Source: Clostridia bacterium (GTDB lineage Bacteria > Bacillota > Clostridia > TANB77 > CAG-508). From it: a DNA stretch of 64,000 nucleotides. Made by a program: the position numbers and the translations under genes. Below are positions 33,967 to 43,590 of the stretch, piece after piece. A model generated the notes under the pieces. It was given only the letters and a program-made list of their open reading frames with translations, ran no database searches and was not told the DNA's origin. The DNA lies in contig JAGALX010000043.1 of assembly GCA_017625035.1 (NCBI GenBank), positions 1-64,000 of the forward strand. The letters are read 5' to 3'. How positions within the stretch are numbered: the stretch's first letter is position 1; the number at the start of each line of letters is the position of its first letter.

Positions 33967-36104
33967 CTTGGCACAGTTCCTGATAAGAAATATTCTGTGT
34001 ATGTTTCTGTACAATTAGTATTAGCAGTTTCTCCTGTTTTAGCACAAATTTCAGATTGCTCTACATTTTCGTTTATATCAAATTTAGCCTTGTCTAAATT
34101 TGAATGAATATCTTTCATAACCGCTGACCATAACAGTATCGCGGGACTTTCTCCTTTGTAAGATAATGTTTCATTAATATCATATCCATACCATGTAACT
34201 GCTGTATAATATGTTGTAAATCCACAAAGCCATTTATCGTAATTTTCATTTGTAGTTCCAGTTTTTGCAGCAACATCTATTCCTTCTATTTTACATTGTT
34301 TTGCAGTTCCATTAGTTCCTTCTACTGGTTGTTTTAATATTTGTTTTAAAATACATGCTACTTCTTTTGAAAATACTGTAGTTTTATTTTGCTTTGTTTT
34401 TAATATAATTTCTCCTTCGGAATTTTCTATTTTTGTATAAAACGTAGGTTCTATATATTCTCCATCATTTGCAATTGTAGCGTACGCAGCTGCCATTTCT
34501 AGTGGAGTTATTCCTTTATCTAATCCACCTAATGCTAATGATAAATTTTCATCTTTTTCAGTTAATGTTGTTATTCCCATTTTTTCTAAATAGTTAATTG
34601 ATATTTTGGGAGTTATAATTCCCATCATTTTTACAAAAGGTATATTTTGCGATGATTCTACGGCTCTTCTTACTGTAATTTTTCCAATATAATTATCATT
34701 ATTACTTGGAGAATATTCCTTTTTATTATTATCATAAAAAATCGTTTGCTCATCATTATATATTGTTGCAGCTGTAAATAATTTTTTATCAATTCCTGGT
34801 ACAAGCACTGCAATAGGTTTCATTGCAGAACCGGTTTGCCTTACACCTTGAGTCGCTCTGTTAAATCCTCTAGCAACTGTTTTTTCGCCTAAAGCTCCTA
34901 CACATCCTACTACATGTCCATTTGATTGATCTATTACTACCATTGCTGATTGAGACTTTTGGCCTGTTTCTGATGTTATACTATATTTATTTTTGTTATA
35001 TTCATTTTCTAATTTTTCTTGAATATCTATTTTTTCTGTACTATGTATTGTAAGTCCAGCCATATATATGTAATTAGTTGCAAATTCTGTGCTGATATTT
35101 TTTTTATCAGCTATTTCTGAAACTACTTCTGATATAACAGCATCAGTATGATATGAGTATATTCCATCATTTTCTGGCTCTATTTGTCCGTTATTGAAAG
35201 CTAGTCCATTTTCTAGCTCTTGAACTGCCATATTATATTCATCTTGATTAATATGATTTAGTTCAAGCATTTTAGTTAAAACTGTTTTTGTTCTGCTTTT
35301 TATTTTTTCATCATTATCTTTTTCTTTAAATGGATTATATGAATTTGGAGAATGATTTATTCCTGCTAAAAATGCGCATTCTGCTAAACTTAAATCTTTA
35401 AGATCCTTGCTAAAGTAGTATTTTGCTCCCATGCTAACTCCATATGTATTTGGAGCAACATATATTATGTTAAAATATGCTTCTAATATATCATCTTTGC
35501 TACTGAAAGTTTCTAATTCTACAGATTTTACCCATTCTTCTATTTTTCTAGGAATTAAATTTTTGGTATTTCCGGTTAAATTTTTTACTAATTGTTGTGT
35601 TATTGTACTTGCACCAAAAGATGATTTTCCACCATTAGATATATATGAGCCTATTGCAGCTCCTGTTCTTTTTATATCTATTCCTTTATGAGAAAAAAAT
35701 CTTTCGTCTTCAATATCAATATATGCATTTTTTAAATTTTCTGGAATATCTGATAAATCTACATTTTGTTGTTTTTTTTCTGCTCCTAATTTTTCTATTA
35801 TATTTCCATTTGCATCTACTACAATAGAGCATTGATTTTTCATCATTGGAAGTGCTAGGTTTTTCCATGAAAAATATGAAAATACTCTATATATTAAAAA
35901 AATTATAAAAATAATTGTTAAAATTATAATTAGCTTTTTAATGAATTTCCTTTTGTCTTTTGTTGTCACTTCTTCAGAATTTTTTTCTTCAATAGTTTTA
36001 TTTTCCTTATCTGTTTTTTTATCTATACTATCTTCTATATTTATTTTTTTGTTGTCCAATTTTTCTGTGTTATCTGTTTTATTATCTTTATTTATTTTTT
36101 TCAA
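33933..36104 (-). CDS. Class A penicillin-binding protein
   Basis: A 723-residue bifunctional peptidoglycan synthase. A 50-residue Lys/Asp/Glu cytoplasmic tail and a membrane helix (about 52-75) lead into the GT51 transglycosylase domain (YIDIEDERFFSHKGIDIKRT, GASTITQQLVKNL, EAYFNIIYVAPNTYG). The transpeptidase domain has QTGSAMKPIAV (SxxK), SSQN (SxN) and AAKTGTTNENY (KTG). No PASTA domain is present; the C-terminus ends in a short Cys-containing tail. The start is TTG after GAGGAG. It is a paralogue of the PBP at 54899. All catalytic residues look intact. Confidence 0.92.
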   Translation of the reverse strand: MKKINKDNKTDNTEKLDNKKINIEDSIDKKTDKENKTIEEKNSEEVTTKDKRKFIKKLIIILTIIFIIFLIYRVFSYFSWKNLALPMMKNQCSIVVDANGNIIEKLGAEKKQQNVDLSDIPENLKNAYIDIEDERFFSHKGIDIKRTGAAIGSYISNGGKSSFGASTITQQLVKNLTGNTKNLIPRKIEEWVKSVELETFSSKDDILEAYFNIIYVAPNTYGVSMGAKYYFSKDLKDLSLAECAFLAGINHSPNSYNPFKEKDNDEKIKSRTKTVLTKMLELNHINQDEYNMAVQELENGLAFNNGQIEPENDGIYSYHTDAVISEVVSEIADKKNISTEFATNYIYMAGLTIHSTEKIDIQEKLENEYNKNKYSITSETGQKSQSAMVVIDQSNGHVVGCVGALGEKTVARGFNRATQGVRQTGSAMKPIAVLVPGIDKKLFTAATIYNDEQTIFYDNNKKEYSPSNNDNYIGKITVRRAVESSQNIPFVKMMGIITPKISINYLEKMGITTLTEKDENLSLALGGLDKGITPLEMAAAYATIANDGEYIEPTFYTKIENSEGEIILKTKQNKTTVFSKEVACILKQILKQPVEGTNGTAKQCKIEGIDVAAKTGTTNENYDKWLCGFTTYYTAVTWYGYDINETLSYKGESPAILLWSAVMKDIHSNLDKAKFDINENVEQSEICAKTGETANTNCTETYTEYFLSGTVPSQCVGCSSTKK

Positions 36105-36333
36105 TATAAAAAACTCCTCTAAATTAATCTTTTAATTTTTTATATTTTATCATTACATATATTTTTTTGCAATGCGAAATTTTGTATATAATTTTTGTAT
36201 TTTCTAATAACTATCTCCTCACCAACAACATATATTTTATAAAAAAATATAAAAATTGCCAATGAAATAACTAAAATATTAAGATATACTTTATTTTAAT
36301 TATCTTATTAACAATTTTGATTTCTGACTAGTT
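36105..36333. other. Intergenic, no gene recognised
   Basis: About 230 AT-rich bases upstream of the PBP gene. I see no frame, repeat or terminator of note. Confidence 0.35.
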
Positions 36334-36693
36334 TTATATCATTAAATTAAAAGCTTTTATTTTTTTCATTCTATGTCCAATTCCAATTGTTGCTGTCATA
36401 CATATTATAAATGATACAATTAATAAAACTATATTATTTTCAACAGCAGTTCTGGGTGGATTGTATGAATCTAAACTTTCTAATTCTTTATTATTCAATA
36501 TTATGTTATCATCTTGATTGGCAACACTTGCAATGGTTTCAATTGTTTCTTGTATATTCGAAAAAACTTGTCCATTTACATACACATCTACATAACTTAA
36601 AGTATTTGAATTGAATTCTTTAGCCTCTACTAAATTTAATAAAAAAATTGCTAAAAATGAAATTACTGTACATCCCCTTATTAATTTTCTCAA
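36334..36693 (-). CDS. Small secreted protein with C-terminal membrane helix
   Basis: A 119-residue protein of unknown function. It has an N-terminal signal peptide (LIRGCTVISFLAIFLLNLVEA), a roughly 60-residue polar extracellular part and a C-terminal helix (NNIVLLIVSFIICMTATIGIG) ending in a basic GHRMKKIKAF. The start is TTG after AAAGGAG. The arrangement matches the small proteins at 8178, 38416 and 38880, though sequence similarity among them is low. No anchoring LPxTG is seen. Confidence 0.55.
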   Translation of the reverse strand: MRKLIRGCTVISFLAIFLLNLVEAKEFNSNTLSYVDVYVNGQVFSNIQETIETIASVANQDDNIILNNKELESLDSYNPPRTAVENNIVLLIVSFIICMTATIGIGHRMKKIKAFNLMI

Positions 36694-36838
36694 TTTTTTC
36701 TCCTTTCGAGTAAAATTTAATATATTAAAATTATATTCATGTCCAAAATATAATATTCCAATTTTTTGACATTATTTATAATATCATACATTTTTTTATA
36801 TAATTTATGATATTTTAATCTAATGCATATTATACTTT

Positions 36839-37249
36839 TTAATATTCACTTATTTTTATTTGAACTTTTTCTGAACTAGAATATGTTTTTTCTACACTCA
36901 ATTTTGTTATTTGAATATCATCTTTAAAAGCAATTCCATTCATAGCATCTAATATAATTTTTACTATATTGTCGATGTCTGGCTTTTTAGTAGGATTTAT
37001 TTTATTTTGTAGCATTAGCTCTTTTTCTGCTTTTTTAGCTGATTTTGGAACCTCAAAAAAGGCATTTATTTCAACTTGAATTCTGCCTTCAAAGGGTTTG
37101 TATTTTGGATATTTTAATAAAAAATATTGCTCTATTAAAGTTTCATAATCTTTTGTTCTTGTGGGTGTATATACACTTCCTGTATAAGTATTTAATCGTG
37201 GTCTACCTTTTCCTATAATTTTACCTGGTACTTCAAATTCATATATCAT
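36839..37249 (-). CDS. RusA family Holliday junction endonuclease
   Basis: A 136-residue RusA-type crossover junction endodeoxyribonuclease. The N-terminus FEVPGKIIGKGRPRLNTYTG, the metal-binding NPTKKPDIDNIVKIILDAMN with its Asp residues, and AFKDDIQITKL are family hallmarks. RusA genes are commonly phage-derived, but copies in chromosomes of Clostridia are common. It is 122 bases downstream of rdgB on the same strand. It has a GAGGAAAAA site. No other phage gene is near. Confidence 0.88.
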   Translation of the reverse strand: MIYEFEVPGKIIGKGRPRLNTYTGSVYTPTRTKDYETLIEQYFLLKYPKYKPFEGRIQVEINAFFEVPKSAKKAEKELMLQNKINPTKKPDIDNIVKIILDAMNGIAFKDDIQITKLSVEKTYSSSEKVQIKISEY

Positions 37250-37370
37250 TTGTATTTTTCCTCTTATTAATTTTTTTGATTTTTGTTAATTGCTAGTAAG
37301 TATAAAAAATATATAATATAGTTTTGTTTTAAAATATTTTTTATTAGCTTGATTATAATATTTTTTTGTT

Positions 37371-37964
37371 TTATTTTGAGTTTTTAATATAATTTACCAG
37401 CTCTTTTATTGCTTTTCCTCTGTGACTTATTTCGTTTTTTTCTTCTTGAGTTATTTCAGCAAAACTTTTATTTTCAATCATAAATATTGGATCATATCCA
37501 AAGCCGTTATTTCCATGTGGCTCTTTTGCTATTATACCTTCACAGGATTGTTCAAATATATGTTTAATTCCGTTTGCATCAATGTAACATATTGCACATT
37601 TAAATCTAGCTGTTCTTTTGTTATCATCTTTTACATCTTTCATTAGATTTAATATTTTATTACATTTATCTTCATCGGTTGCATTTTCACCTGCATATCT
37701 TGCAGAATATACGCCTGGATCTCCATTTAAAAAGTCAACTTCTAACCCACTATCTTCTGCAATTACAGGTTTATTGCTTAATTCATATATTGCTTCTGCT
37801 TTTAGTATTGCATTTTCTTGGAATGTTGTTCCTGTTTCTTCAACTTCAATATCATACCCCGCTTCTTTTTGAGAGATAACTTTTATTCCAAAAGGATTTA
37901 ACTTTGCAGTTATTTCTTTCAATTTATTTTTATTATTACTTGCCAAAATAATTATATTTTCCAT
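37371..37964 (-). CDS. rdgB: XTP/dITP diphosphatase (RdgB/HAM1)
   Basis: A 197-residue enzyme that removes inosine and xanthosine triphosphates from the nucleotide pool. Visible motifs are LASNNKNKLKEI at the N-terminus, VEETGTTFQENAILKA, AEDSGLEVDFLNGDPGVYSA with the catalytic Asp, GFGYDPIF and ISHRGKAIKEL near the end. Length is normal. A promoter (38062-38090) precedes it, just beside the palindromic element at 38112. Confidence 0.94.
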   Translation of the reverse strand: MENIIILASNNKNKLKEITAKLNPFGIKVISQKEAGYDIEVEETGTTFQENAILKAEAIYELSNKPVIAEDSGLEVDFLNGDPGVYSARYAGENATDEDKCNKILNLMKDVKDDNKRTARFKCAICYIDANGIKHIFEQSCEGIIAKEPHGNNGFGYDPIFMIENKSFAEITQEEKNEISHRGKAIKELVNYIKNSK

Positions 37965-38061
37965 TTTTTATTTACCTTTCTTTTTATTTTTGAATCAGTT
38001 AATTTTATCGCTTATTAATTTACTATATTTGTACATTAGTTTTTTTCGAATATTTGTTTGT

Positions 38062-38090
38062 ATGTTATCATCTTTTATCTCTATTGTCAA
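38062..38090 (-). promoter_or_regulatory. Promoter of rdgB
   Basis: -35 TTGACA (38085-38090), a 17-base spacer and -10 TAACAT (38062-38067) on the minus strand. The palindromic element begins 22 bases upstream. Confidence 0.6.
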
Positions 38091-38111
38091 CACAAAATTA
38101 TGCACAAATTA

Positions 38112-38305
38112 GAAAAAGTTGCCAAAGCCAGAGGTTGACAGTGGAAATATATTATTTCTAAATGAACTGGGGTGGGGACCGACAAGCTAGAGTATGTTAA
38201 TTTCGCGAGCGAGCAGCGAAGCAAAATTTACATACTCTTCGCAGTTGGGGTGAATTTAGAAATAATATATTTCCACTGTCAACCTCTGGCTTTGGCAACT
38301 TTTTC
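38112..38305 (+). repeat. 194-bp palindromic element, copy A
   Basis: The arms 38112-38163 and 38254-38305 are exact reverse complements over 52 bases. They enclose a 90-base core starting GAACTGGGGTGGGGACCGAC and ending GTTGGGGTGA. Within the core GAGTATGT pairs with ACATACTC around a loop with GCGAGCGAGCAGCGAAGC. A conserved CGGTAACTT follows the right arm. Copy B at 61317-61506 shares the core but has different arms that are also self-complementary. It lies between divergent rdgB and a small secreted protein gene. No protein is encoded. Confidence 0.85.
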
Positions 38306-38415
38306 GGTAACTTAGTACTTACTAAAAAATTAATAAATAATTTTATATTTTCTATAGACTTTTTTTATATCTTTATGTTATTATAATTTCATAATGTAAA
38401 AATTTGGAGGTACAT

Positions 38416-38748
38416 ATGAGAAAATTATCACAAATTATAATCGCTATATCAATACTAATGTTCACAACATTTAATCTTTACAATTATTCATTTGCAGTAA
38501 ATATAACAACTACAGAAAACACAACTGAACAAAGTTCAAATCAACGAACTACTCGAACTACAACAAATCAAACATCAAACCAAACATCAAATCAAACAAC
38601 TGGACAAATAACAACAACTGTAAGCTCAACAACTTCAGCTGAAGAAGGAATTTTATCTGTAACAAATATAATTAACATATTACTTATTGCTGTTGGAGTT
38701 GTTATAATATTCCTTGGAGTTGCAATTTTAGTCAAATTAAAAAAATAA
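38416..38748 (+). CDS. Small Thr/Asn-rich secreted protein with C-terminal helix
   Basis: A 110-residue protein of unknown function. It has a signal peptide (LSQIIIAISILMFTTFNLYNYSFA), a Thr/Asn/Gln/Ser-rich linker with repeated TSNQT units, and a C-terminal membrane helix (INILLIAVGVVIIFLGVAIL) with a VKLKK end. The start is the ATG at 38416 after TTGGAGG. It resembles the other small tail-anchored secreted proteins of this window and precedes another one at 38880. A surface-exposed linker role is a guess. Confidence 0.6.
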   Translation: MRKLSQIIIAISILMFTTFNLYNYSFAVNITTTENTTEQSSNQRTTRTTTNQTSNQTSNQTTGQITTTVSSTTSAEEGILSVTNIINILLIAVGVVIIFLGVAILVKLKK

Positions 38749-38755
38749 AATTTTG

Positions 38756-38784
38756 AAAAATATAGTTTTACACTATATTTTTTT
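38756..38784 (+). terminator. Terminator of the 38416 gene
   Basis: AAAAATATAG pairs with CTATATTTTT around a 7-base loop, followed by more T residues, eight bases past the stop. Confidence 0.65.
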
Positions 38785-38879
38785 ATTTTGCTATATTTTT
38801 TTATGTATATTTTATCTTTTTAGTAAAATACTAATATTAAGCTTAAAAACTGCTTAATTTTTTCTAAAAGGAGGATGTC

Positions 38880-39371
38880 ATGAAGAAAATAATTTTTTCA
38901 ATTTCATTTATTATATTTACATTCTGTGTATCTTGCATTTATTCCTATGCAGCAACAAATACTATCAATAATATGAGTAATGCTGCCAAAAATGTTGTTG
39001 GTGGTGTAGAAAATTTCGTAGAAGATGCTGCAAAAGGTGCTGCTAATGCTACAAGAAATGCTACTAATTCAATGCAAGATGGAGCACAATCTGCTGGAAA
39101 TACTATACAAAACGGTGCTCAATCAATGGGTAATAATATTCAAGAAGGTGCACAATCAGCTGGAAACGATATAAAAAATGGTGCTGAAAATGCAGTTAAT
39201 TCTGCAGGATATACAGCACAAAGAACTTCTACAGATACAGCTAATGCCACAGGATTTATGAATACAGAAACATGGTCATGGATTATAATTGCTGTTATCG
39301 CAATAGCAATTGTTGCTTTATTCTGGTATTATGCTTCTCGTTCAAAAAACAATAATAGAAACGATCATTAA
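38880..39371 (+). CDS. Secreted protein with 11-residue amphipathic repeats and a C-terminal anchor
   Basis: A 163-residue protein. A signal peptide (residues 1-24) precedes a low-complexity Ala/Asn/Gly/Gln helix region. Near residues 60-105 an 11-residue unit repeats about four times: MQDGAQSAGNT, IQNGAQSMGNN, IQEGAQSAGND, IKNGAENAVNS. This is the pattern of amphipathic lipid- or surface-binding helices (apolipoprotein- or LEA-like). A C-terminal membrane helix (TWSWIIIAVIAIAIVALFWYY) and basic tail follow. AAGGAGGATG precedes the ATG. The family is not one I recognise. Confidence 0.65.
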   Translation: MKKIIFSISFIIFTFCVSCIYSYAATNTINNMSNAAKNVVGGVENFVEDAAKGAANATRNATNSMQDGAQSAGNTIQNGAQSMGNNIQEGAQSAGNDIKNGAENAVNSAGYTAQRTSTDTANATGFMNTETWSWIIIAVIAIAIVALFWYYASRSKNNNRNDH

Positions 39372-39405
39372 TAAATTTTCAAATTATGTGAAAAGAAAAA
39401 GAAAT

Positions 39406-39452
39406 AAGATACAATTATCGAAGCTTTTTCAGCACCTCGATAATTGTATCTT
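39406..39452. terminator. Bidirectional terminator
   Basis: AAGATACAATTATCGA pairs exactly with TCGATAATTGTATCTT. It lies between the convergent 38880 gene and smpB. Confidence 0.75.
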
Positions 39453-39486
39453 GCTTCTTTTATATATCTTTTTTTATAATATTTTT

Positions 39487-39960
39487 CTATATCTTCCCTC
39501 TTTGAGCTTGAAGCATTCTTCTTTCAGCATCTTTTTTTGCAATATCTTCACGTTTGTCGTATAGTTTTTTACCTTTTCCAATACCTAGTTCTACTTTTAC
39601 TAAGTCGCCTTTAAAATATAAACTTATAGGTACTATAGAATATCCCTTTTGTTTAATTTTTCCATATAATTTATTTATTTCAGCTTTATTTAATAGTAAT
39701 TTTCTATCTCTCAATGGATCTTTATTAAATATATTTCCTTTTTCATATGGACTTATATGCATTGAATATATATATACTTCTCCATTTTTTATTGCTGCAT
39801 AACTATCTTTTAAATTTACTTTTCCTGCTCTTACTGATTTTATTTCTGTTCCAAATAAAACTATTCCCGCTTCTAAAGTATCTTCTATTGTGTAATTATG
39901 CCTTGCATTTGGATTTTTGGCTATTATTCTATTCATATATTTACTTTTCATTCCTTCCAT
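39487..39960 (-). CDS. smpB: SsrA-binding protein SmpB
   Basis: A 157-residue tmRNA-binding protein required for trans-translation. Motifs include [66 protein letters not shown] and the C-terminal [19 protein letters not shown]. The 5' end is ambiguous: the frame opens [16 protein letters not shown], and the family usually starts close to the ninth residue. No clean ribosome binding site decides it. The ssrA RNA gene is not in the flanking sequence. Confidence 0.93.
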   Translation of the reverse strand: MEGMKSKYMNRIIAKNPNARHNYTIEDTLEAGIVLFGTEIKSVRAGKVNLKDSYAAIKNGEVYIYSMHISPYEKGNIFNKDPLRDRKLLLNKAEINKLYGKIKQKGYSIVPISLYFKGDLVKVELGIGKGKKLYDKREDIAKKDAERRMLQAQRGKI

Positions 39961-40060
39961 ATAATTTGTGTAATATAAGATGTTTATATCAAAGCAATAG
40001 TATAAATTAATGTTTTTTCATTTTTTGTTGCCAAATATCCCAGTCCCTTTTGGCAACCTT

Positions 40061-41014
<954 letters not shown>

Positions 41015-41090
41015 TTATAGTAATATTATTTTACCAATTCTAGGTTATTGTATTTCTATTTTGATGTAAAGTCAATAATTCTCATAAAAA

Positions 41091-41127
41091 AATCAAAAAA
41101 GGTTTTGTAAATCAACCTTTTTTGATT
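41091..41127. terminator. Terminator of the DUF1540 gene
   Basis: AATCAAAAAAGGTT pairs exactly with AACCTTTTTTGATT around a 9-base loop and is followed by a T run. Confidence 0.7.
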
Positions 41128-41137
41128 TTTAGCATTA

Positions 41138-41311
41138 TTATAAACTATGATTTTCATAACTACTACACATTGATTCATCCGGCTTTTTAGTTTTACAATT
41201 TTGTGTAGGTGTAACTGTAATTTGTTTTAATAAACATATTTGAGTATTTGTGTCATTGAATTTACAAGTTTCTACTGTACAATTGATTTTTTGTTTATCC
41301 ATAATATTCAC
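41138..41311 (-). CDS. DUF1540 domain protein
   Basis: A 57-residue Cys-containing protein: KINCTVETCKFNDTNTQICL, then KQITVTP, NCKTKKPDESMCSSYEN. The spacing of four to five cysteines around ITVTP matches DUF1540, a small metal-binding-type domain frequent in spore formers. The start at GTG 41311 follows AAGGAAGGAAATA; an ATG four codons later is the alternative. Function is unknown; presence in spore formers is family knowledge. Confidence 0.65.
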   Translation of the reverse strand: MNIMDKQKINCTVETCKFNDTNTQICLLKQITVTPTQNCKTKKPDESMCSSYENHSL

Positions 41312-41479
41312 TATTTCCTTCCTTTTCAAAATGTAATAAATGCACTTTGTACGCATTCACAATTTATTTTATCCAATAAGCTCATTCTTATTCTTAATAA
41401 AAATAATAGCAAAAAACCAAATGTTTGTAACAAATATTTAACATTTGGTTTTCTTTCATTTTTACTTAACTTATATATT

Positions 41480-41522
41480 ACAAAAAATGTATAATGAGTG
41501 TTGTTCATTATACATTTTTTGT
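41480..41522. terminator. Terminator of cysS
   Basis: ACAAAAAATGTATAATGA pairs with TTCATTATACATTTTTTGT 28 bases beyond the cysS stop. A second hairpin (AAAACCAAATG with CATTTGGTTTT, about 41416-41452) lies further downstream. Confidence 0.65.
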
Positions 41523-41550
41523 TTTTTTATTTTAAATTTTAATAAAATTA

Positions 41551-42936
41551 TTATGATTTAACAACTATAGTGCATTCTTTGCTATCTTTTACTGTATATC
41601 CCATATTTATTAATTCATCTCTAATTCTATCTGATTCTGCCCAATCTTTGTTTGCTCTAGCTGTATTTCTTTTTTCTATAAGATTTTTTATTTCTTGTGG
41701 TAATTCGCTTACTTGTGGTTTATAGTCTTTTAATTCAAATCCTAATACTTCATCAAATTTTAAAATTAGCTCTGCTAGTTTTTTAGATTTATTTGGATTT
41801 TTTATTACATCCCATACAATGCTCATTGCAACTGGCATATTTAAATCATCATTTATTGCATCTAGGAATTTTTGTTTATAATTTTCGATTACTTCGTTAT
41901 TTATATCATCTGTTCCTTGTAAATGTTTTAAATATCCTTCTCTTAGTCTATTAAGTGCTGTTTTTGCAGAATCCATTGCTTCAAAAGTGAAATTTATTTT
42001 TTTTCTGTAATGTGATGAAAAATTAAACATTCTGTATACAAGTGGTTCATAGCCTTTTTGTTTTAAATCTTCTATTGTATATAAGTTCCCTAAACTTTTT
42101 GACATTTTTCCACCATTTACTTGAAGAAATTCAATATGCATCCAATAATGTGCTGGATTTTTTCCACAAAATCCTTTTCCTTGTGCTATTTCGTTTTCGT
42201 GATGTACTGTAATGTGATCTACTCCTCCTGTGTGAATGTCAAATTCTTCTCCTAAATATTTGTGACCCATTGCAGAGCACTCTAGGTGCCATCCTGGATA
42301 GCATTTTCCCCAGAATGAATCCCATTTCATTAGGTGATTTTCTGGTGCTTTAATCCATACTGCAAAATCGTTTGGATGTTTTTTATTTGGGTCTACATCT
42401 ATTCTTGACTCGGTATCGTTTTCGTCTACTTCTTTGTTTGATAATATTCCGTATTTATCTAATTTTGATGTATCGAAATATATTGTGTTATCTGTTTCAT
42501 ATGTATAGCCATTTGCAATTATTTGTTTTACATATTCTTCCATACATTCAATATGCTCAGTTGCTCTTGCTATAATTTCTGGCATATCGATGTTTAGTTT
42601 GCCCATATCTTTTAAGAATGCTTGTGCATAAAAATCTGCTATTGCAAATGGATTTTTATTTTCTAGTCTTGCTGCTTTCATCATTTTGTCTTCGCCTTCA
42701 TCGGCATCTGATACTAAGTGACCTACATCTGTTATGTTCATTACATGTTTTAGTTCATATCCATTATATTTTAATACTCTACGTAAATTGTCCATAAATA
42801 AGTATGCTCTTAGGTTTCCTATATGTGCGAAATAGTAAACTGTAGGTCCACAAGAATATAGACAGACTTTTCCCTCATTAATTGGTTTAAATTCTTCTTT
42901 TTTCTTTGTTAATGTGTTGTAAATGTTAATCTTCAT
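41551..42936 (-). CDS. cysS: Cysteinyl-tRNA synthetase
   Basis: A 461-residue class I aminoacyl-tRNA synthetase. The HIGH-type signature is YFAHIGNLRAY. Zinc-binding Cys/His residues are in YSCGPTVYY, WHLECSAMG and HHENE; KMSKS is in VNGGKMSKSLGNLYT. The C-terminal anticodon region includes KRNTARANKDWAESDRIRDE. The start follows GTAGGAGGTAAAG. No T-box leader was found in the 216 bases upstream. Confidence 0.96.
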   Translation of the reverse strand: MKINIYNTLTKKKEEFKPINEGKVCLYSCGPTVYYFAHIGNLRAYLFMDNLRRVLKYNGYELKHVMNITDVGHLVSDADEGEDKMMKAARLENKNPFAIADFYAQAFLKDMGKLNIDMPEIIARATEHIECMEEYVKQIIANGYTYETDNTIYFDTSKLDKYGILSNKEVDENDTESRIDVDPNKKHPNDFAVWIKAPENHLMKWDSFWGKCYPGWHLECSAMGHKYLGEEFDIHTGGVDHITVHHENEIAQGKGFCGKNPAHYWMHIEFLQVNGGKMSKSLGNLYTIEDLKQKGYEPLVYRMFNFSSHYRKKINFTFEAMDSAKTALNRLREGYLKHLQGTDDINNEVIENYKQKFLDAINDDLNMPVAMSIVWDVIKNPNKSKKLAELILKFDEVLGFELKDYKPQVSELPQEIKNLIEKRNTARANKDWAESDRIRDELINMGYTVKDSKECTIVVKS

Positions 42937-43091
42937 ATTCTTTACCTCCTACTTTTAATATATTGCATATTATACAATATTGGTATTGGTTTTACAAGTA
43001 AAATATTTAATTGTTCAATTGGTAAATTGATGATACAAAAAGGGTAAATTTCAATATTTTTTCAAATTACCTTAAATTATTGCAAAAATAC

Positions 43092-43145
43092 AAATATACA
43101 AGGTATTTTACAAATCAATACAAATTAGCAATACCTTGTATATTT
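43092..43145. terminator. Terminator after the 145-residue gene
   Basis: AAATATACAAGGTATT pairs exactly with AATACCTTGTATATTT, eight bases past the stop at 43153. Confidence 0.6.
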
Positions 43146-43152
43146 AATAAAC

Positions 43153-43590
43153 TTATTTACTAAAAAATATATGTTTAAATACATTTTTAATTTTATTATA
43201 CCAATTTTCTTTTTTTACTTTAATTGGTAATAATTTATTTTCTACCATTTCGTTTTGTCTTTGTTTAAATATTTTCTCAATATCATATTTCTCTTTTTTA
43301 TTTTTTTGTACTTCCATTTCGTATTTGAGAAATTTACGTTTTTCTACATCATCGCATATATAAACAACATATATGAAATATAAAATTTCTTTTGTTTTTT
43401 TTAACAATTTACAATTATTTAGTCCTTCATCTAAGTTGAATTTAATGGTATATTGATTATCCATATTGTGTTCTATCATTTGTTTGAATTTTTGTGGAAT
43501 CTTTGTTTTTATATTATCTTCTGAATTTTCTATAATATAATTTACTTCTGCAAAGGCTTTTTGATATTCTTCATATATTTTAATATTCAA
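43153..43590 (-). CDS. Conserved-looking protein downstream of the LRR/transglutaminase locus
   Basis: A 145-residue Lys/Glu-rich soluble protein of unknown function (IKIYEEYQKAFAEVNYIIEN at the N-terminus, KIKNVFKHIFFSK at the C-terminus). The start is TTG at 43590, since AGAGGTG lies 6 bases upstream. That start overlaps the stop of the upstream transglutaminase frame (TTGAATATTAA), indicating translational coupling. The longer ATG-start frame into the neighbour lacks a site. It probably belongs functionally with the broken upstream gene. Confidence 0.6.
   Translation of the reverse strand: MNIKIYEEYQKAFAEVNYIIENSEDNIKTKIPQKFKQMIEHNMDNQYTIKFNLDEGLNNCKLLKKTKEILYFIYVVYICDDVEKRKFLKYEMEVQKNKKEKYDIEKIFKQRQNEMVENKLLPIKVKKENWYNKIKNVFKHIFFSK

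Noticed and set aside
42937..43091. T-box leader upstream of cysS
   Set aside because: No T-box sequence (TGGNACCGCG), specifier stem or antiterminator was found.
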